Positions 8,174 to 19,449 of a stretch of DNA of 64,000 bases are shown one piece after another. This DNA comes from Pseudomonas sp. MYb118 (lineage in GTDB: Bacteria > Pseudomonadota > Gammaproteobacteria > Pseudomonadales > Pseudomonadaceae), in NCBI RefSeq assembly GCF_040947875.1, contig NZ_JBFRXN010000002.1:2542001-2606000 (forward strand), read 5' to 3'. The position numbers and the translations under genes are program-made. A model generated the notes under the pieces. The model worked only from the letters and a program-made list of their open reading frames with translations. It did no database searches and had not been told where the DNA came from. Every line of letters starts with the position of its first letter. Positions within the stretch are counted from its first letter, which is position 1.

Positions 8174-8557
8174 ATGGAGATCTGGACAACGAATTTTACG
8201 GACGGAACGGGCTATGAAGGCAGGGAATTTAAGCTAACAGTTACGGGGACCGCTACTGATGATTCTGTTGTCGTCGAGTTAACAATCGAAAATGAGGAGA
8301 GACTTTGTGGGTCCGTGAAGTTAACCAAGACAGAGTCGAATATATCACTAACAAAATTAGACCTCGGTTCCTTCAATTTTGTAGCCTGTCTACTAGCCAG
8401 CGGGGGTGGAACACTAGCTCACGAGCTTGGGGACTGTCAGGGGAAGCACGGCTTTAAGCCATTTGAAATTATCGCTTGTATGGCAGCTAAGGGTCATATT
8501 TTAGAGCCTGCAATAACCACTGCATTAATTTCTTGCTGGATCGGAAGTGGGAATTGA
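8174..8557 (+). CDS. Unknown small island protein
   Basis: A 127-aa protein of no recognised family. The N-terminal half looks like alternating beta strands (EFKLTVTGTATDD, VVVELTIENEERL). The C-terminal half has four cysteines and a Gly-rich helix (LASGGGTLAHELGDC, EIIACMAAKG), ending ISCWIGSGN. No signal peptide is seen. I chose the ATG at 8174 because GGAGG lies five to six bases upstream; a GTG at 8162 in the same frame is embedded in that ribosome binding site. It is the only rightward gene in the island and sits between the integrase remnant and two leftward genes. It could be an immunity-like or cargo protein; nothing in the sequence decides this. Confidence 0.55.
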   Translation: MEIWTTNFTDGTGYEGREFKLTVTGTATDDSVVVELTIENEERLCGSVKLTKTESNISLTKLDLGSFNFVACLLASGGGTLAHELGDCQGKHGFKPFEIIACMAAKGHILEPAITTALISCWIGSGN

Positions 8558-8602
8558 ATAAGGTCGACGGTACGCATTCTGGCCCATATGTGAAAGGAAC
8601 CT

Positions 8603-8812
8603 TCACTCTGGAGTCATCAGGGCAGCGAGCGTCAGCTTGATGAACCCCTCGTTCCTGTCGATGGCTTCCAGGGCGCCGCGCACGTTGTCCGCGACTTCGG
8701 CGCCGCCTTGCTGCTCGACCCAGTTGGACAACTCAAGGATGGCGGCCTCAAGGGCCAATTGGTTTTCGTTGATCTTGAAGAGCAGGGAAGGGAGTAGGTC
8801 TGAATTTGGCAT
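8603..8812 (-). CDS. Small helical island protein
   Basis: A 69-aa acidic, all-helical protein (MPNSDLLPSLLFKINENQLAL..., ending TLAALMTPE) of unknown function, of a type often seen next to integrases in Pseudomonas islands. Two in-frame ATGs exist; the one at 8812 has AGAGG seven bases upstream, whereas the one at 8818 would start almost on top of that motif, so I prefer 8812. No membrane segment or DNA-binding motif is visible. Confidence 0.55.
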   Translation of the reverse strand: MPNSDLLPSLLFKINENQLALEAAILELSNWVEQQGGAEVADNVRGALEAIDRNEGFIKLTLAALMTPE

Positions 8813-8921
8813 AGACATGCCTCTGTTTATGTAGGAAAGCGTAGCAGTGACGGCGCCGTGATCCCGAATTTGCGACGAGGCTGCGGTTTAAACGGCGATA
8901 AACCAAGCGTCCCGCTATTTG

Positions 8922-9662
8922 TTAAACGTTGTTCAGCACACTTAAAAGCAATGGTGCTGCTGGTGCGCCCAACAGATATATATTTTGTCCAGTGGACACC
9001 AGATCGTTAATTTTGCCCAAGGTTTCGAAAAAACCTTTAATAAAAATATTGCCAGATTCGTATTCACGTCCAACTGTGGACTGATGACGAGCCATTGATC
9101 CGGCTATCTCATCCAAAGCTTTCTCAAGCGAAACCGATCCGTTCAACCTGTACTCCAACAATGCCGATCTTAACGATTCGAGATGTCGGAGAAATAGTGC
9201 CTTGAGTTCTGGAGCTAATTCGGAAGCCAAGCACTCGTCAAGAAGAACGTCCAACCTAGAAATAAAATCTCTGATGTCTTGAGGCGTTTCTGGAGACTCT
9301 CCTGCGTAAGTCAGGCTTAGAGAATGATCGCCGAACGTCAGCGCGGCAATCACGCTATCGCTTATGTAGGGCTGATACGTGGACCATGCTGCGAGCAAAT
9401 TCATCCGACTGAACAGCCCCTCAATTTTATCGAAAGGTGCTAAAAAAATGGCTTTGTTACCAGGAATAAATTTCTCGGTAGCCGCTCTTGCTTGTGCACA
9501 TAAATTGATTGCATAGAGGATTCCACGCGCCACGCTAATGCTGTCATCAGCCTTGCAGGCGAAGACTGTGCTTAGCGCTTCAATCGTATGCTGATTGTGT
9601 CCCTGCTCGCGTGCAGCGGTCATCAAATCTAAAAGCTGACCCGTTGGGTTGTTCTTTGCCAC
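8922..9662 (-). CDS. Unknown 246-aa island protein next to ssrA
   Basis: A predominantly helical 246-aa protein with no recognised family. The sequence begins VAKNNPTGQLLDLMTAARE and has a hydrophobic C-terminal end (YLLGAPAAPLLLSVLNNV). I chose the GTG at 9662 because GGGAGG stands at a good distance upstream. Reading on to the ATG at 9767 would add 35 residues that run through the predicted ssrA terminator and look non-coding. Codon use is moderately AT-rich. It is the cargo gene nearest to the ssrA end of the island. Function is unknown. Confidence 0.6.
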   Translation of the reverse strand: MAKNNPTGQLLDLMTAAREQGHNQHTIEALSTVFACKADDSISVARGILYAINLCAQARAATEKFIPGNKAIFLAPFDKIEGLFSRMNLLAAWSTYQPYISDSVIAALTFGDHSLSLTYAGESPETPQDIRDFISRLDVLLDECLASELAPELKALFLRHLESLRSALLEYRLNGSVSLEKALDEIAGSMARHQSTVGREYESGNIFIKGFFETLGKINDLVSTGQNIYLLGAPAAPLLLSVLNNV

Positions 9663-9756
9663 CCTTCCTTCCCTCCCTGCTGGGCATACCTTGATCAGAT
9701 ATGCTGATGCTGTCATTAAGCTGGCATAACCGAGCCAAAACCACCCATCTAGGCAC

Positions 9757-9788
9757 AAAAAAGGCACTTGCGAAAACGCTAAGTGCCT
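9757..9788 (-). terminator. Rho-independent terminator of ssrA
   Basis: On the minus strand AGGCACTT and AAGTGCCT form an 8-bp stem around an 11-base loop, followed by a run of T. It lies just beyond the CCA end of the tmRNA gene, inside the island side of the junction, so the island supplied a new terminator on insertion. Confidence 0.75.
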
Positions 9789-9805
9789 GATTTGTATAGC
9801 TAATT

Positions 9806-10199
9806 TGGTGGAGCCGGGGGGATTTGAACCCCCGTCCGCCAGTACTCCGCTGTCGGTACTACATGCTTAGCCGTGTCTATTAAGTTAACCCTCAGCGACC
9901 CGACGGGCAGGGTGCTTTGGGCGAGTTGTGTAAGTTTTAGCCGCTTCGTCCACAACGTACTGCACGGCGATTCTGTTCTATATGACAATCACTTTGGGTT
10001 TACAGACATCCCCTGATGATTGCTGGACCCGAAGGTACCAGAAGGGAAGAGCTAAGGCTGCTTACGCAGCGAGAGCGTATTCCCCGTAGGTTTCGTCATT
10101 GGCAACTATAAGAAGTTGCAACAGTGGATTTACGAGTTCTGTTACCAACTCGGCATGCACCTAAAGTTTCGCAACCGGCGTCGAATCCTAAACGGCCCC
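9806..10199 (-). ncRNA. ssrA: tmRNA (transfer-messenger RNA)
   Basis: The tRNA-like 3' end is seen as GGGGGTTCAAATCCCCCCGG followed by CTCCACCA ending at 9806, and the 5' end starts GGGGCCGTTTAGGATTCGAC at 10199. These two ends pair to form the alanyl acceptor stem, giving a 394-base one-piece tmRNA. It works with SmpB (gene at 19450-19932 in this window) to rescue stalled ribosomes and tag the nascent chain for proteolysis. The 3' end is the integration site of the neighbouring island, and the gene is intact. Confidence 0.95.
10062..10103 (-). other. tmRNA proteolysis tag reading frame
   Basis: Within ssrA the resume frame reads GCC AAT GAC GAA ACC TAC GGG GAA TAC and on to TAA, encoding the tag ANDETYGEYALAA. 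The ALAA end is the ClpXP/ClpAP degron. The tag is longer than the ANDDNYALAA of P. aeruginosa, as is usual for the fluorescens group. Confidence 0.9.
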
Positions 10200-10296
10200 G
10201 AACCCGTTGCTGCGTGTATCGTGTGAGCAACAGGCCTGTGCAGTGTACGCCAACGCGGGCCAGAAGGCCAACCCGAAGGTTGGCCCTGGGCGGTGG

Positions 10297-10584
10297 TCAG
10301 TTTTTGCCGTCCTTGTTCGCGTTCCTCAGTTCCTGGATGGTCTGGGTGGTTTCGGCGATGCATTTTTCGGTGCCTTCCTTGCTGCCCATGGCCTGGTGGG
10401 CCTTGGCTTGCTGGACGCTGGCATCGACGCGGGCCTGTTGTTCCGGGGTCTGGATCTGGGCCTTGGCGTTGGCGATGGTTTGCAGGTTGACCTCGCAGAG
10501 GTCGTCGGTGTTGTTGGCCGCAAACGAGGTGGACGCCATCATGGAAGCTGTAACGAACAGACCTAACAGTACAGAACGTTTCAT
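10297..10584 (-). CDS. Small secreted (periplasmic) protein of unknown function
   Basis: A 95-aa protein with a clear Sec signal peptide (MKRSVLLGLFVTASMMASTSFA, cleavage after AFA or SFA at about residue 22). The mature part is about 73 residues, charged and helical, with two cysteines (DLCEVN and EKCIAE) that could form a disulfide in the periplasm. The ATG at 10584 has a strong AAGGAGA ribosome binding site. It lies downstream of dld with a gap of about 130 bases and is probably transcribed on its own. No family is recognised. Confidence 0.75.
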   Translation of the reverse strand: MKRSVLLGLFVTASMMASTSFAANNTDDLCEVNLQTIANAKAQIQTPEQQARVDASVQQAKAHQAMGSKEGTEKCIAETTQTIQELRNANKDGKN

Positions 10585-10713
10585 GTGTATCTCCTTGAAC
10601 TGAGGGCCCAGGCTTTGGCCGGCCTTCAGGACGGGTGCCGGGTTTGGGTATGGCCCGGCAATGGCCGGGCTTAACCAGTGGACTACGGCGCGTCGTCAGG
10701 GTTCTATTTTTCT

Positions 10714-13520
<2,807 letters not shown>

Positions 13521-13524
<4 letters not shown>

Positions 13525-14192
13525 TGGTCCTCCAGAATCAAAACCACCAGGTCCTTGGGACCATGGGCACCATAGGCCAGGACTTGCTCGATGTCGGCGG
13601 TCTTCGACGGGCCGGACACCAACAGCGCGTTGGTCGGCATGCCGTGCGCCCAGTTGAACTCCTGCTGCACCTGATAGAAGTTGTCGCGGATTTCACTGGC
13701 CTTGAGCAAGGCGAAATGCACCGTCGGCGCCAGGCTCATCAGGCGCGGTTCTTCCCGCGTCGGCCAGAGAATCAGGCTGCCGGTGGCGGCGATGGCGCCC
13801 AGGGTGCCGGTGAGGCTGGCCGGGGTGTCGTCGAACAGTTCGGCTTTCCATTCTTCAACCGGGCGGTCGTAGGCTTTGAGCGTTGGCAGCCCAGGATTGT
13901 TCGCCCAGTGTTGCGTGATCTGTTGGCCGTGGCCGGTGCTCGGCGCGATCAGCAGGCTCGGCAATTGGCGTTCCGCCAGCAACTGCGCGAGCAACGCCGG
14001 CCACTCTGCACTTGAGGTCAGGTGGATTTCGGTGTGCACCGCTTCCATCAGCTTGCGCAGTTGCGGGATGCGTTGTTCGGCGCTGTAGGTGTAGGGCGCC
14101 GTCACCAGTTCGACATCGAAGTTGTCAGGCACAGGTGTCGTACCTGTCAGGCTTTTACGCAATTTGCCGAGGATGTTTTGCTTGGCGCTCAT
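13521..14192 (-). CDS. lutC: Lactate utilisation protein C (LUD domain)
   Basis: A 223-aa LUD-domain protein, the third subunit of the LutABC (LldEFG) L-lactate oxidation complex. It starts MSAKQNILGKLRKSL, followed by the LUD core with TGTLGAIAATGSLILW and ends VVLILEDQ. The start ATG at 14192 overlaps the lutB stop by one base, and the end overlaps the dld start by four bases, so the operon is tightly coupled. Longer upstream starts run back through lutB in another frame and are not credible. Confidence 0.9.
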
Positions 14193-15646
14193 CAGCGGTC
14201 TCCCTGTTTGGCCAGGTGTTCGCGGGCCATGTCGTGCAGTGAGCGGGCGGCGGGTTTGGGCGCGCTGTGGTTTTGCGTCCAGGGGCCGACGTTGCTCGGG
14301 GTAAGCGCACGCAGGCGCGTGGCGAAGAAGCCAAACAGACGATACAGGGTCGGCGAGCTGTTGAGCCGCGCCCAGGCGTTCCAGATGAAACGCTCCTTGC
14401 GTGAGAACTTGCTGCCCTGGCCGCGCATGACCTGGTCGGGACTGTCCGGTGCCTTGACGTTTTCTTCGCGCAGGCGACGCAGCAGCGACGGGATCGGGAT
14501 CTTCACCGGGCATACTTCACCGCAGGCGCCGCACAGCGACGAGGCGCTCGGGTGGTTCGGTACCTTCGCCAGGCCGACCATGTGCGGGGTGATGATCTTG
14601 CCGATCGGGCCTGGGTACACCTCGCCATAGGCGTGGCCGCCGATGCGGGTGTAGACCGGGCAATGGTTCATGCAGGCGCCGCAGCGGATGCAGTTGAGCG
14701 ACTGGCGCAGTTCGCTGTCGGCGAAGGCCTGGCTGCGACCGTTGTCCAGCAATACCAGGTGCACTTCCTGCGGGCCGTCGAGTTCATGCTCCTTGCGCGG
14801 GCCGGAGATCATGTTGACGTAGGTGGTGATCGGGATACCCAGGGCCGAACGGGTCAGCAGCGACAGCAGCGGCACCACGTCGCGCAGGTTCTCCACGACC
14901 TTCTCGATGCCGGTGACGGCGATGTGCACCGGTGGCACGGTGGTGGTCATGCGCCCGTTGCCTTCGTTTTCCACCAGCAGCAGGGTGCCGGTTTCGGCCA
15001 CGGCGAAGTTGACGCCGGAGACGCCGATGTCCGCTTCGAAGAATTTCTGCCGCAACACCTTGCGACCGATCTGAATGAGCTGGTCGACGTCCTTGGTGTA
15101 CTCCACGCCAAGTTTGTCGTGGAACAAGGACGCGACCTGACCGGCATTCTTGTGGATCGCCGGCATAATGATGTGTGAAGGCTTCTCGTGGTCGAGCTGG
15201 ACGATGTATTCCCCCATGTCCGACTCCAGGCATTCAATGCCTTGAGCCTCGAGGACATGGTTCATTTCCATCTCTTCGCTGACCATCGACTTACCCTTGA
15301 TCACTTGCCGCCCCTCGTGAGCGCGGATGATCGACAGGACGATGTCATTGGCTTCGTCCACCGTTTCCGCCCAGTGCACTGTCACACCGTTGCGGGTCAG
15401 GTTCTGTTCAAGCTGCTCGAGCAGGTCGGGCAGCTTGGATAACGCACGGGCGCGGACCGCATTGCCCAGCGCACGCAAATGTTCTCTTTCGTGGGCATCG
15501 CCAAAAGCCGTTGCCCGCTTGGTCATCAGTGAATCCATCGCCTTGCGAAAGTTGTTTCGCAACTGTGCATCGCCCAGGGCCTTATGTGCCCGGGCGTGGA
15601 AATCTTCTTCTACGGCAACCGTAGGAATAATCGCGGAAGCGTTCAT
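14192..15646 (-). CDS. lutB: Lactate utilisation iron-sulfur protein B
   Basis: A 484-aa subunit of the LutABC complex that oxidises L-lactate to pyruvate. An N-terminal LUD domain (GVNFAVAETGTLLLVENEGNGR, KGKSMVSEEMEMNHVL) is followed by two [4Fe-4S] motifs, CIRCGACMNHCPVY and CGACGEVCPVKIP, and a C-terminal tail. The start ATG at 15646 (MNASAIIPTVAVEEDF) overlaps the lutA stop as ATGA; a longer frame to 15751 adds 35 residues inside lutA and is rejected. The complex replaces the flavin LldD enzyme, which is missing here. Confidence 0.92.
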   Translation of the reverse strand: MNASAIIPTVAVEEDFHARAHKALGDAQLRNNFRKAMDSLMTKRATAFGDAHEREHLRALGNAVRARALSKLPDLLEQLEQNLTRNGVTVHWAETVDEANDIVLSIIRAHEGRQVIKGKSMVSEEMEMNHVLEAQGIECLESDMGEYIVQLDHEKPSHIIMPAIHKNAGQVASLFHDKLGVEYTKDVDQLIQIGRKVLRQKFFEADIGVSGVNFAVAETGTLLLVENEGNGRMTTTVPPVHIAVTGIEKVVENLRDVVPLLSLLTRSALGIPITTYVNMISGPRKEHELDGPQEVHLVLLDNGRSQAFADSELRQSLNCIRCGACMNHCPVYTRIGGHAYGEVYPGPIGKIITPHMVGLAKVPNHPSASSLCGACGEVCPVKIPIPSLLRRLREENVKAPDSPDQVMRGQGSKFSRKERFIWNAWARLNSSPTLYRLFGFFATRLRALTPSNVGPWTQNHSAPKPAARSLHDMAREHLAKQGDR

Positions 15647-16467
15647 TGACCGCCTCCGGTGCGTTGCCACAGGAAGCTGGCCAGGTGTTGGCCGCGCAAC
15701 GCTTCCCGCTGTTTTTCCAGTGAGCCGTTGATGTTCATCAGGCAACCGCAATCGGCACTGAGTACCTGGTGCGCACCGGATTCCTTCAACGAGCGGGTCT
15801 TGTCAGCCACCATCGCTCCGGAAATATCCGGCATACGGACGCTGAAAGTCCCACCGAAGCCACAGCATTCACTCTCGCGGCTGTGCTCCACCCGTTCCAC
15901 GTTGCCCAGTTGCGCCAGCAGCTCGCGACCGTGCAGGTGGGTGTTCATTTCACGACGGGCCGAGCACGAGGTGTGCAGGGCCACTTTGACCGGTGCACCG
16001 CTGTCCTTGAGCTGCACCTTGCAGACGAACAGCAGGAACTCGGCCAATTCATAGGTCCGGGCTGCCAGGGCCTGGACCTGTTGCAACGTCTGCGGCTCGT
16101 CCTTGAACAAGTCGGCGTAGTGCTCGCGGATCATGCCCGCGCAGGAACCCGACGGCACCACCACCGGGTAATCCCCGGCAAACAGGGCCAGTTGCGCGCG
16201 CGCCACGGTCCGCGCCTGCTCGGTGTAACCCGAGGTGTAGGCCGGTTGTCCGCAGCAGCTTTGCCCTTGCGGGTACTCGACACGGATGCCTTCGCGTTCC
16301 AGCAAGTGGATCGCGTCCATTCCGGCTTCGGGGTAGAACAAGTCCACCACGCAGGTTCCGAACAGATAGACCCGCGAGGGTTTTTCGGCAGGGTACTGTC
16401 GAGGCTCGGGCAGGGGCGGGGCGACACGGGTCGCATTCGGCACGGCGTTGTAAAAAAGCTCGCTCAT
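15643..16467 (-). CDS. lutA: Lactate utilisation protein A (CCG-domain Fe-S protein)
   Basis: A 274-aa protein with two cysteine-rich CCG domains (SCCGQPAYTSGY and ECCGFGGTFSV, plus VPSGSCAGM and TSCSARREMN), the family of LutA/LldE and the GlpC and heterodisulfide reductase subunits. It binds an iron-sulfur cluster and works with LutB and LutC in L-lactate oxidation. It follows lldP by 142 bases on the same strand; that gap contains a 10-bp-stem hairpin without a T run. Confidence 0.92.
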   Translation of the reverse strand: MSELFYNAVPNATRVAPPLPEPRQYPAEKPSRVYLFGTCVVDLFYPEAGMDAIHLLEREGIRVEYPQGQSCCGQPAYTSGYTEQARTVARAQLALFAGDYPVVVPSGSCAGMIREHYADLFKDEPQTLQQVQALAARTYELAEFLLFVCKVQLKDSGAPVKVALHTSCSARREMNTHLHGRELLAQLGNVERVEHSRESECCGFGGTFSVRMPDISGAMVADKTRSLKESGAHQVLSADCGCLMNINGSLEKQREALRGQHLASFLWQRTGGGQ

Positions 16468-16507
16468 CAGGCGTTGTCTCCGGGTGGTCCCGGTTATCCG
16501 TCCGCTG

Positions 16508-16545
16508 AGGCTGCTGAATATAGAGCGTGTTGCTTTCAGCAGCCT
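16508..16545 (-). other. Intergenic hairpin between lldP and lutA
   Basis: GGCTGCTGAA and TTCAGCAGCC form a perfect 10-bp stem around an approximately 15-base loop. No T run follows on either strand, so it is more likely an mRNA processing or stability element between lldP and lutABC-dld than a terminator. Confidence 0.5.
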
Positions 16546-16609
16546 TACGGACCGGGTTGTGAATAGCGGACGCCGCGGGGTAGTGCGGCGTCGGTTCTTG
16601 CGTAGGAAA

Positions 16610-18304
16610 TCAGTGCACCAGCATGCCGGTGAACCAGTAGGCTTGAGCCAGGGTGATCAGGCCGACGATGGTGGCGAAGAACAGGCTGTGCTTGAGGGTG
16701 AAGCGGAACAGATCCGACTCCTTGCCCACCAGGCCTGTTGCGGCGCAGGCCACGGCGATCGACTGTGGCGAGATCATCTTGCCGGTCACACCGCCGCTGG
16801 TGTTGGCCGCGACCAGCAGGGTGTCGTTGACGCCGATCTGGTGTGCGGTGGTGGCTTGCAGCGAACTGAACAGGGCGTTCGACGAGGTGTCGGAACCGGT
16901 CAGGAACACGCCCAGCCAGCCGAGGAACGGCGAGAAGAACGGGAACGCAGCGCCCGTGCCGGCCAGTACCAGGGCCATGGTCGAAGACATGCCCGAGTAG
17001 TTGGTGACGAAGGCGAAGGCCAACACCATGCCGATGGACAGGATCGGCCAGCGCAGTTCGAAGAAGGTCTCTTTCAAAGTGGTCAGACCAGTTTTGACGT
17101 TGATCTTCAACACCAGCATCGAAATCAGTGCCGAGAAGAAAATCGCCGTGCCGGTCGCCGAGATCGGGTCGAGCTTGAACACCGCTGGAATGGCGGTTGG
17201 CGCAGCGACGATCGGTGCAGTCTTGATCACCAGTTGGTCGAGGTGCGGGATGGCGAAGTTGAACACCCAGCTGTACATCGAACCGCCGGCGGCGAACATC
17301 GCCTTGAACGGTTTCAGGGTCCAGATGGTGACCAGCACGGTGAGGATCAGGAACGGCGACCAGGCCTTGACGATTTCACCCAGGCTGTAAGGCGATGCGG
17401 TGGTGGTGCGTGGCTGACCGAAACCACCGGCGCTGGCGGCGACCACGGAGGCGGACACGGCACCGGCGACATGTTGCCCGGCGGCGCGTTTTGGCTGCCA
17501 GACTTTCAGGAACAGGGTCAGGGAAATCAGGCTGGCCAGGGCCGAGGTGATGTCCGGCAGTTCCGGGCCAATGAAGTTCGAGGTGAAGTATTGGGTGATG
17601 GCAAAGCTCAAGCCTGCCACCAGGGCTGCCGGCCAGGTTTCACGCACGCCGCGCAGGCCGTCCATCATAAACACCAGCCAGAACGGCACGAACAGCGACA
17701 GCAGAGGCAGTTGGCGACCGGTCATGGCGCCGATCTTGAATGCGTCGATGCCGGTCACTTGTCCGGCCACGATGATCGGGATACCCAGGGCGCCGAACGC
17801 CACGGGCGCGGTGTTGGCGATCAGGCACAGGCCGGCGGCGTACAGCGGGTTGAAGCCCAGGCCCACCAGCAGGGCTGCGGTGATTGCCACCGGCGCGCCG
17901 AAACCGGCGGCACCTTCAAGGAACGCACCGAAGCAGAAACCGATCAGCAACACCTGCAGGCGCTGGTCGTCGGTGATCGACAGGACGGAGCTGCGGATCA
18001 CCTCGAACTGACCACTCTTGACTGTCAGCTTGTAGAGGAACACCGCGGCGACGATGATCCACGCGATCGGCCACAGGCCATAGGCGAAGCCATAACCGGC
18101 GGCGGCGAGCGCCATGTCGACCGGCATCTGGAAGGCGAAGATCGCCACCAGGATGGACAAGGCCAGGGTGATTGAGCCTGCCACGTGGCCCTTGAGGCGG
18201 AACACGGCCAATGCCAGGAAGAAGAACACGATGGGAATGACGGCCGCGAGAGCGGACAGGCCGAGGCTGCCGAGCGGGCTATAGAGCTGTTGCCAGGTTT
18301 GCAT
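16610..18304 (-). CDS. lldP: L-lactate permease
   Basis: A 564-aa inner-membrane lactate permease of the LctP/GlcA family, importing L- and D-lactate (and often glycolate) with protons. More than ten hydrophobic helices are apparent. Family regions include [20 protein letters not shown] and the C-terminal [14 protein letters not shown] and [17 protein letters not shown]. It is the first gene of the lactate operon and is transcribed away from lldR, with the LldR operator about 50-70 bases upstream of its start. Length is typical of the family. Confidence 0.95.
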   Translation of the reverse strand: MQTWQQLYSPLGSLGLSALAAVIPIVFFFLALAVFRLKGHVAGSITLALSILVAIFAFQMPVDMALAAAGYGFAYGLWPIAWIIVAAVFLYKLTVKSGQFEVIRSSVLSITDDQRLQVLLIGFCFGAFLEGAAGFGAPVAITAALLVGLGFNPLYAAGLCLIANTAPVAFGALGIPIIVAGQVTGIDAFKIGAMTGRQLPLLSLFVPFWLVFMMDGLRGVRETWPAALVAGLSFAITQYFTSNFIGPELPDITSALASLISLTLFLKVWQPKRAAGQHVAGAVSASVVAASAGGFGQPRTTTASPYSLGEIVKAWSPFLILTVLVTIWTLKPFKAMFAAGGSMYSWVFNFAIPHLDQLVIKTAPIVAAPTAIPAVFKLDPISATGTAIFFSALISMLVLKINVKTGLTTLKETFFELRWPILSIGMVLAFAFVTNYSGMSSTMALVLAGTGAAFPFFSPFLGWLGVFLTGSDTSSNALFSSLQATTAHQIGVNDTLLVAANTSGGVTGKMISPQSIAVACAATGLVGKESDLFRFTLKHSLFFATIVGLITLAQAYWFTGMLVH

Positions 18305-18355
18305 ATGGGGTGGCCCCTAGTTGTTGTTGGTAGGCACTGGTCAGCGTGCTTGGTT

Positions 18356-18372
18356 AATTGGTAATACCAATT
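18356..18372. promoter_or_regulatory. LldR operator
   Basis: AATTGGTAATACCAATT is a perfect 8+1+8 palindrome in the lldP/lldR intergenic region. It fits the TGGT-N-ACCA type site bound by FadR-family lactate regulators. It is 52 bases upstream of the lldP start and about 190 bases from the lldR start, so it is placed to control the lldP-lut-dld operon. Confidence 0.8.
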
Positions 18373-18565
18373 TACAATCGCTGTTCGCTAGGGTAAAAGC
18401 CTTGCCCGTGGTGTGTCAATTTGCAGCACTCAAACTTTTGTCGAATACGTGCTTCGCTGCCTGAGTGATCCGCTGCAACAAATCTCGTCTGGTGCGTGCT
18501 GGCCCGGCACCGATAGGCCAGAATAGAGAGCCCGGCGAAGGGCCGGGATCGTGGAGAATTGAGTT

Positions 18566-19333
18566 ATGGGGTTTGATCAGATTCGTCAGCGCCGTTTGTC
18601 TGACGATATTGTCGAGCGGCTCGAGGGGATGATCCTCGAAGGCACTTTGAAGGCCGGCGAGCGCTTGCCGGCCGAGCGTGCCCTGGCCGAGCAGTTCGGC
18701 GTGTCACGCCCTTCGTTGCGCGAGGCGATCCAGAAACTGGCGGCCAAGGGCCTGCTGGTCAGCCGCCAGGGGGGCGGCAACTATGTGGTGGAGTCCTTGG
18801 GCACCACGTTCAGCGATCCTTTGTTGCATCTGCTGGAGAGCAACCCCGAAGCCCAGCGCGATCTGCTGGAGTTTCGCCACACCCTGGAAGCCTCCTGTGC
18901 CTACTACGCCGCGCTGCGCGCCACGGATGTCGACCGTGAGCGGCTGACCCTGGCGTTCAATGAATTGCAGGATTGCTACTCGCGCCACGATGAAGTGAGC
19001 CGGGCCGAGGAGGGCGCGGCGGACGCGAAATTTCACCTGGCGATTGCCGAGGCCAGTCACAACGCGGTGTTGCTGCACACCATTCGCGGGCTGTTCGACC
19101 TGCTCAAGCGCAACGTGGTCACCAACATCGGTGGCATGTACAAACAACGCACGGAAACCCGCGACATGCTGATTACTCAGCATCGGGAGTTGTACATGGC
19201 GATCATCGAGGGCCGGGCGGAGCAGGCGCGAGAGGTGTCGAGCCGGCACATTCTGTATGTGCAGGAGGTGCTCGAAGAGGTGCGTCAGGAAGTGCAGCGG
19301 GTGGCGCGGGCGGAGCGGCGCAAGGGGATGTAG
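18566..19333 (+). CDS. lldR: FadR-family lactate regulator
   Basis: A 255-aa GntR-superfamily repressor. The N-terminal winged helix (about 8-75) contains LKAGERLPAERALAEQFGVSRPSLREAIQKL and the wing SRQGGGNYV. The C-terminal FCD ligand-binding domain (about 95-230) has the helical pattern and His/Asp residues (DAKFHLAIAEASHN) that bind a metal and a carboxylate. It is divergent from lldP and faces a perfect palindromic operator. Lactate is expected to release it from DNA. The start ATG has GTGGAGAA upstream. Confidence 0.92.
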   Translation: MGFDQIRQRRLSDDIVERLEGMILEGTLKAGERLPAERALAEQFGVSRPSLREAIQKLAAKGLLVSRQGGGNYVVESLGTTFSDPLLHLLESNPEAQRDLLEFRHTLEASCAYYAALRATDVDRERLTLAFNELQDCYSRHDEVSRAEEGAADAKFHLAIAEASHNAVLLHTIRGLFDLLKRNVVTNIGGMYKQRTETRDMLITQHRELYMAIIEGRAEQAREVSSRHILYVQEVLEEVRQEVQRVARAERRKGM

Positions 19334-19364
19334 GCGGGGGTTTTGTGGTGAATGCTATACCGCT

Positions 19365-19428
19365 ATCGCGAGCAAGCTCGCTCCTACAGGGGTTGTGATA
19401 TCCCTGTAGGAGCGAGCTTGCTCGCGAT
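19365..19428. repeat. REP doublet between lldR and smpB
   Basis: ATCGCGAGCAAGCTCGCTCC is followed, after a short spacer, by its inverted copy ending GAGCTTGCTCGCGAT. It is a typical GCGAGCAAGCTCGC REP pair of fluorescent pseudomonads in tail-to-tail orientation, located between two convergent genes. Confidence 0.9.
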
Positions 19429-19449
19429 GAGGCCATCAGGACGAGCGAA

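Larger units (their letters stand above)
5741..9831. mobile_element. Genomic island integrated at the ssrA 3' end
   Basis: The 19 bases GCCGGGGGGATTTGAACCC that form the 3' end of ssrA (9813-9831) are repeated exactly at 5741-5759, in the same orientation and at the far side of a block of non-core genes; allowing one mismatch the match extends to 24 bases. This is the classic signature of a tyrosine-integrase island that re-creates the end of ssrA on insertion. The block contains a decayed integrase and five unknown genes, and its left third is visibly AT-richer than the core. The only integrase is truncated, so the element is probably immobile. Confidence 0.85.

Noticed and set aside
7947..8189. 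An 80-aa frame in front of the integrase remnant
   Set aside because: No ribosome binding site, overlaps the remnant and the start of the rightward gene; no coding pattern.
9663..9767. 35-residue N-terminal extension of the 246-aa island protein
   Set aside because: It crosses the ssrA terminator, and a GTG with a better ribosome binding site exists.
9800..9988. A 62-aa open frame on the minus strand
   Set aside because: It lies entirely within ssrA.
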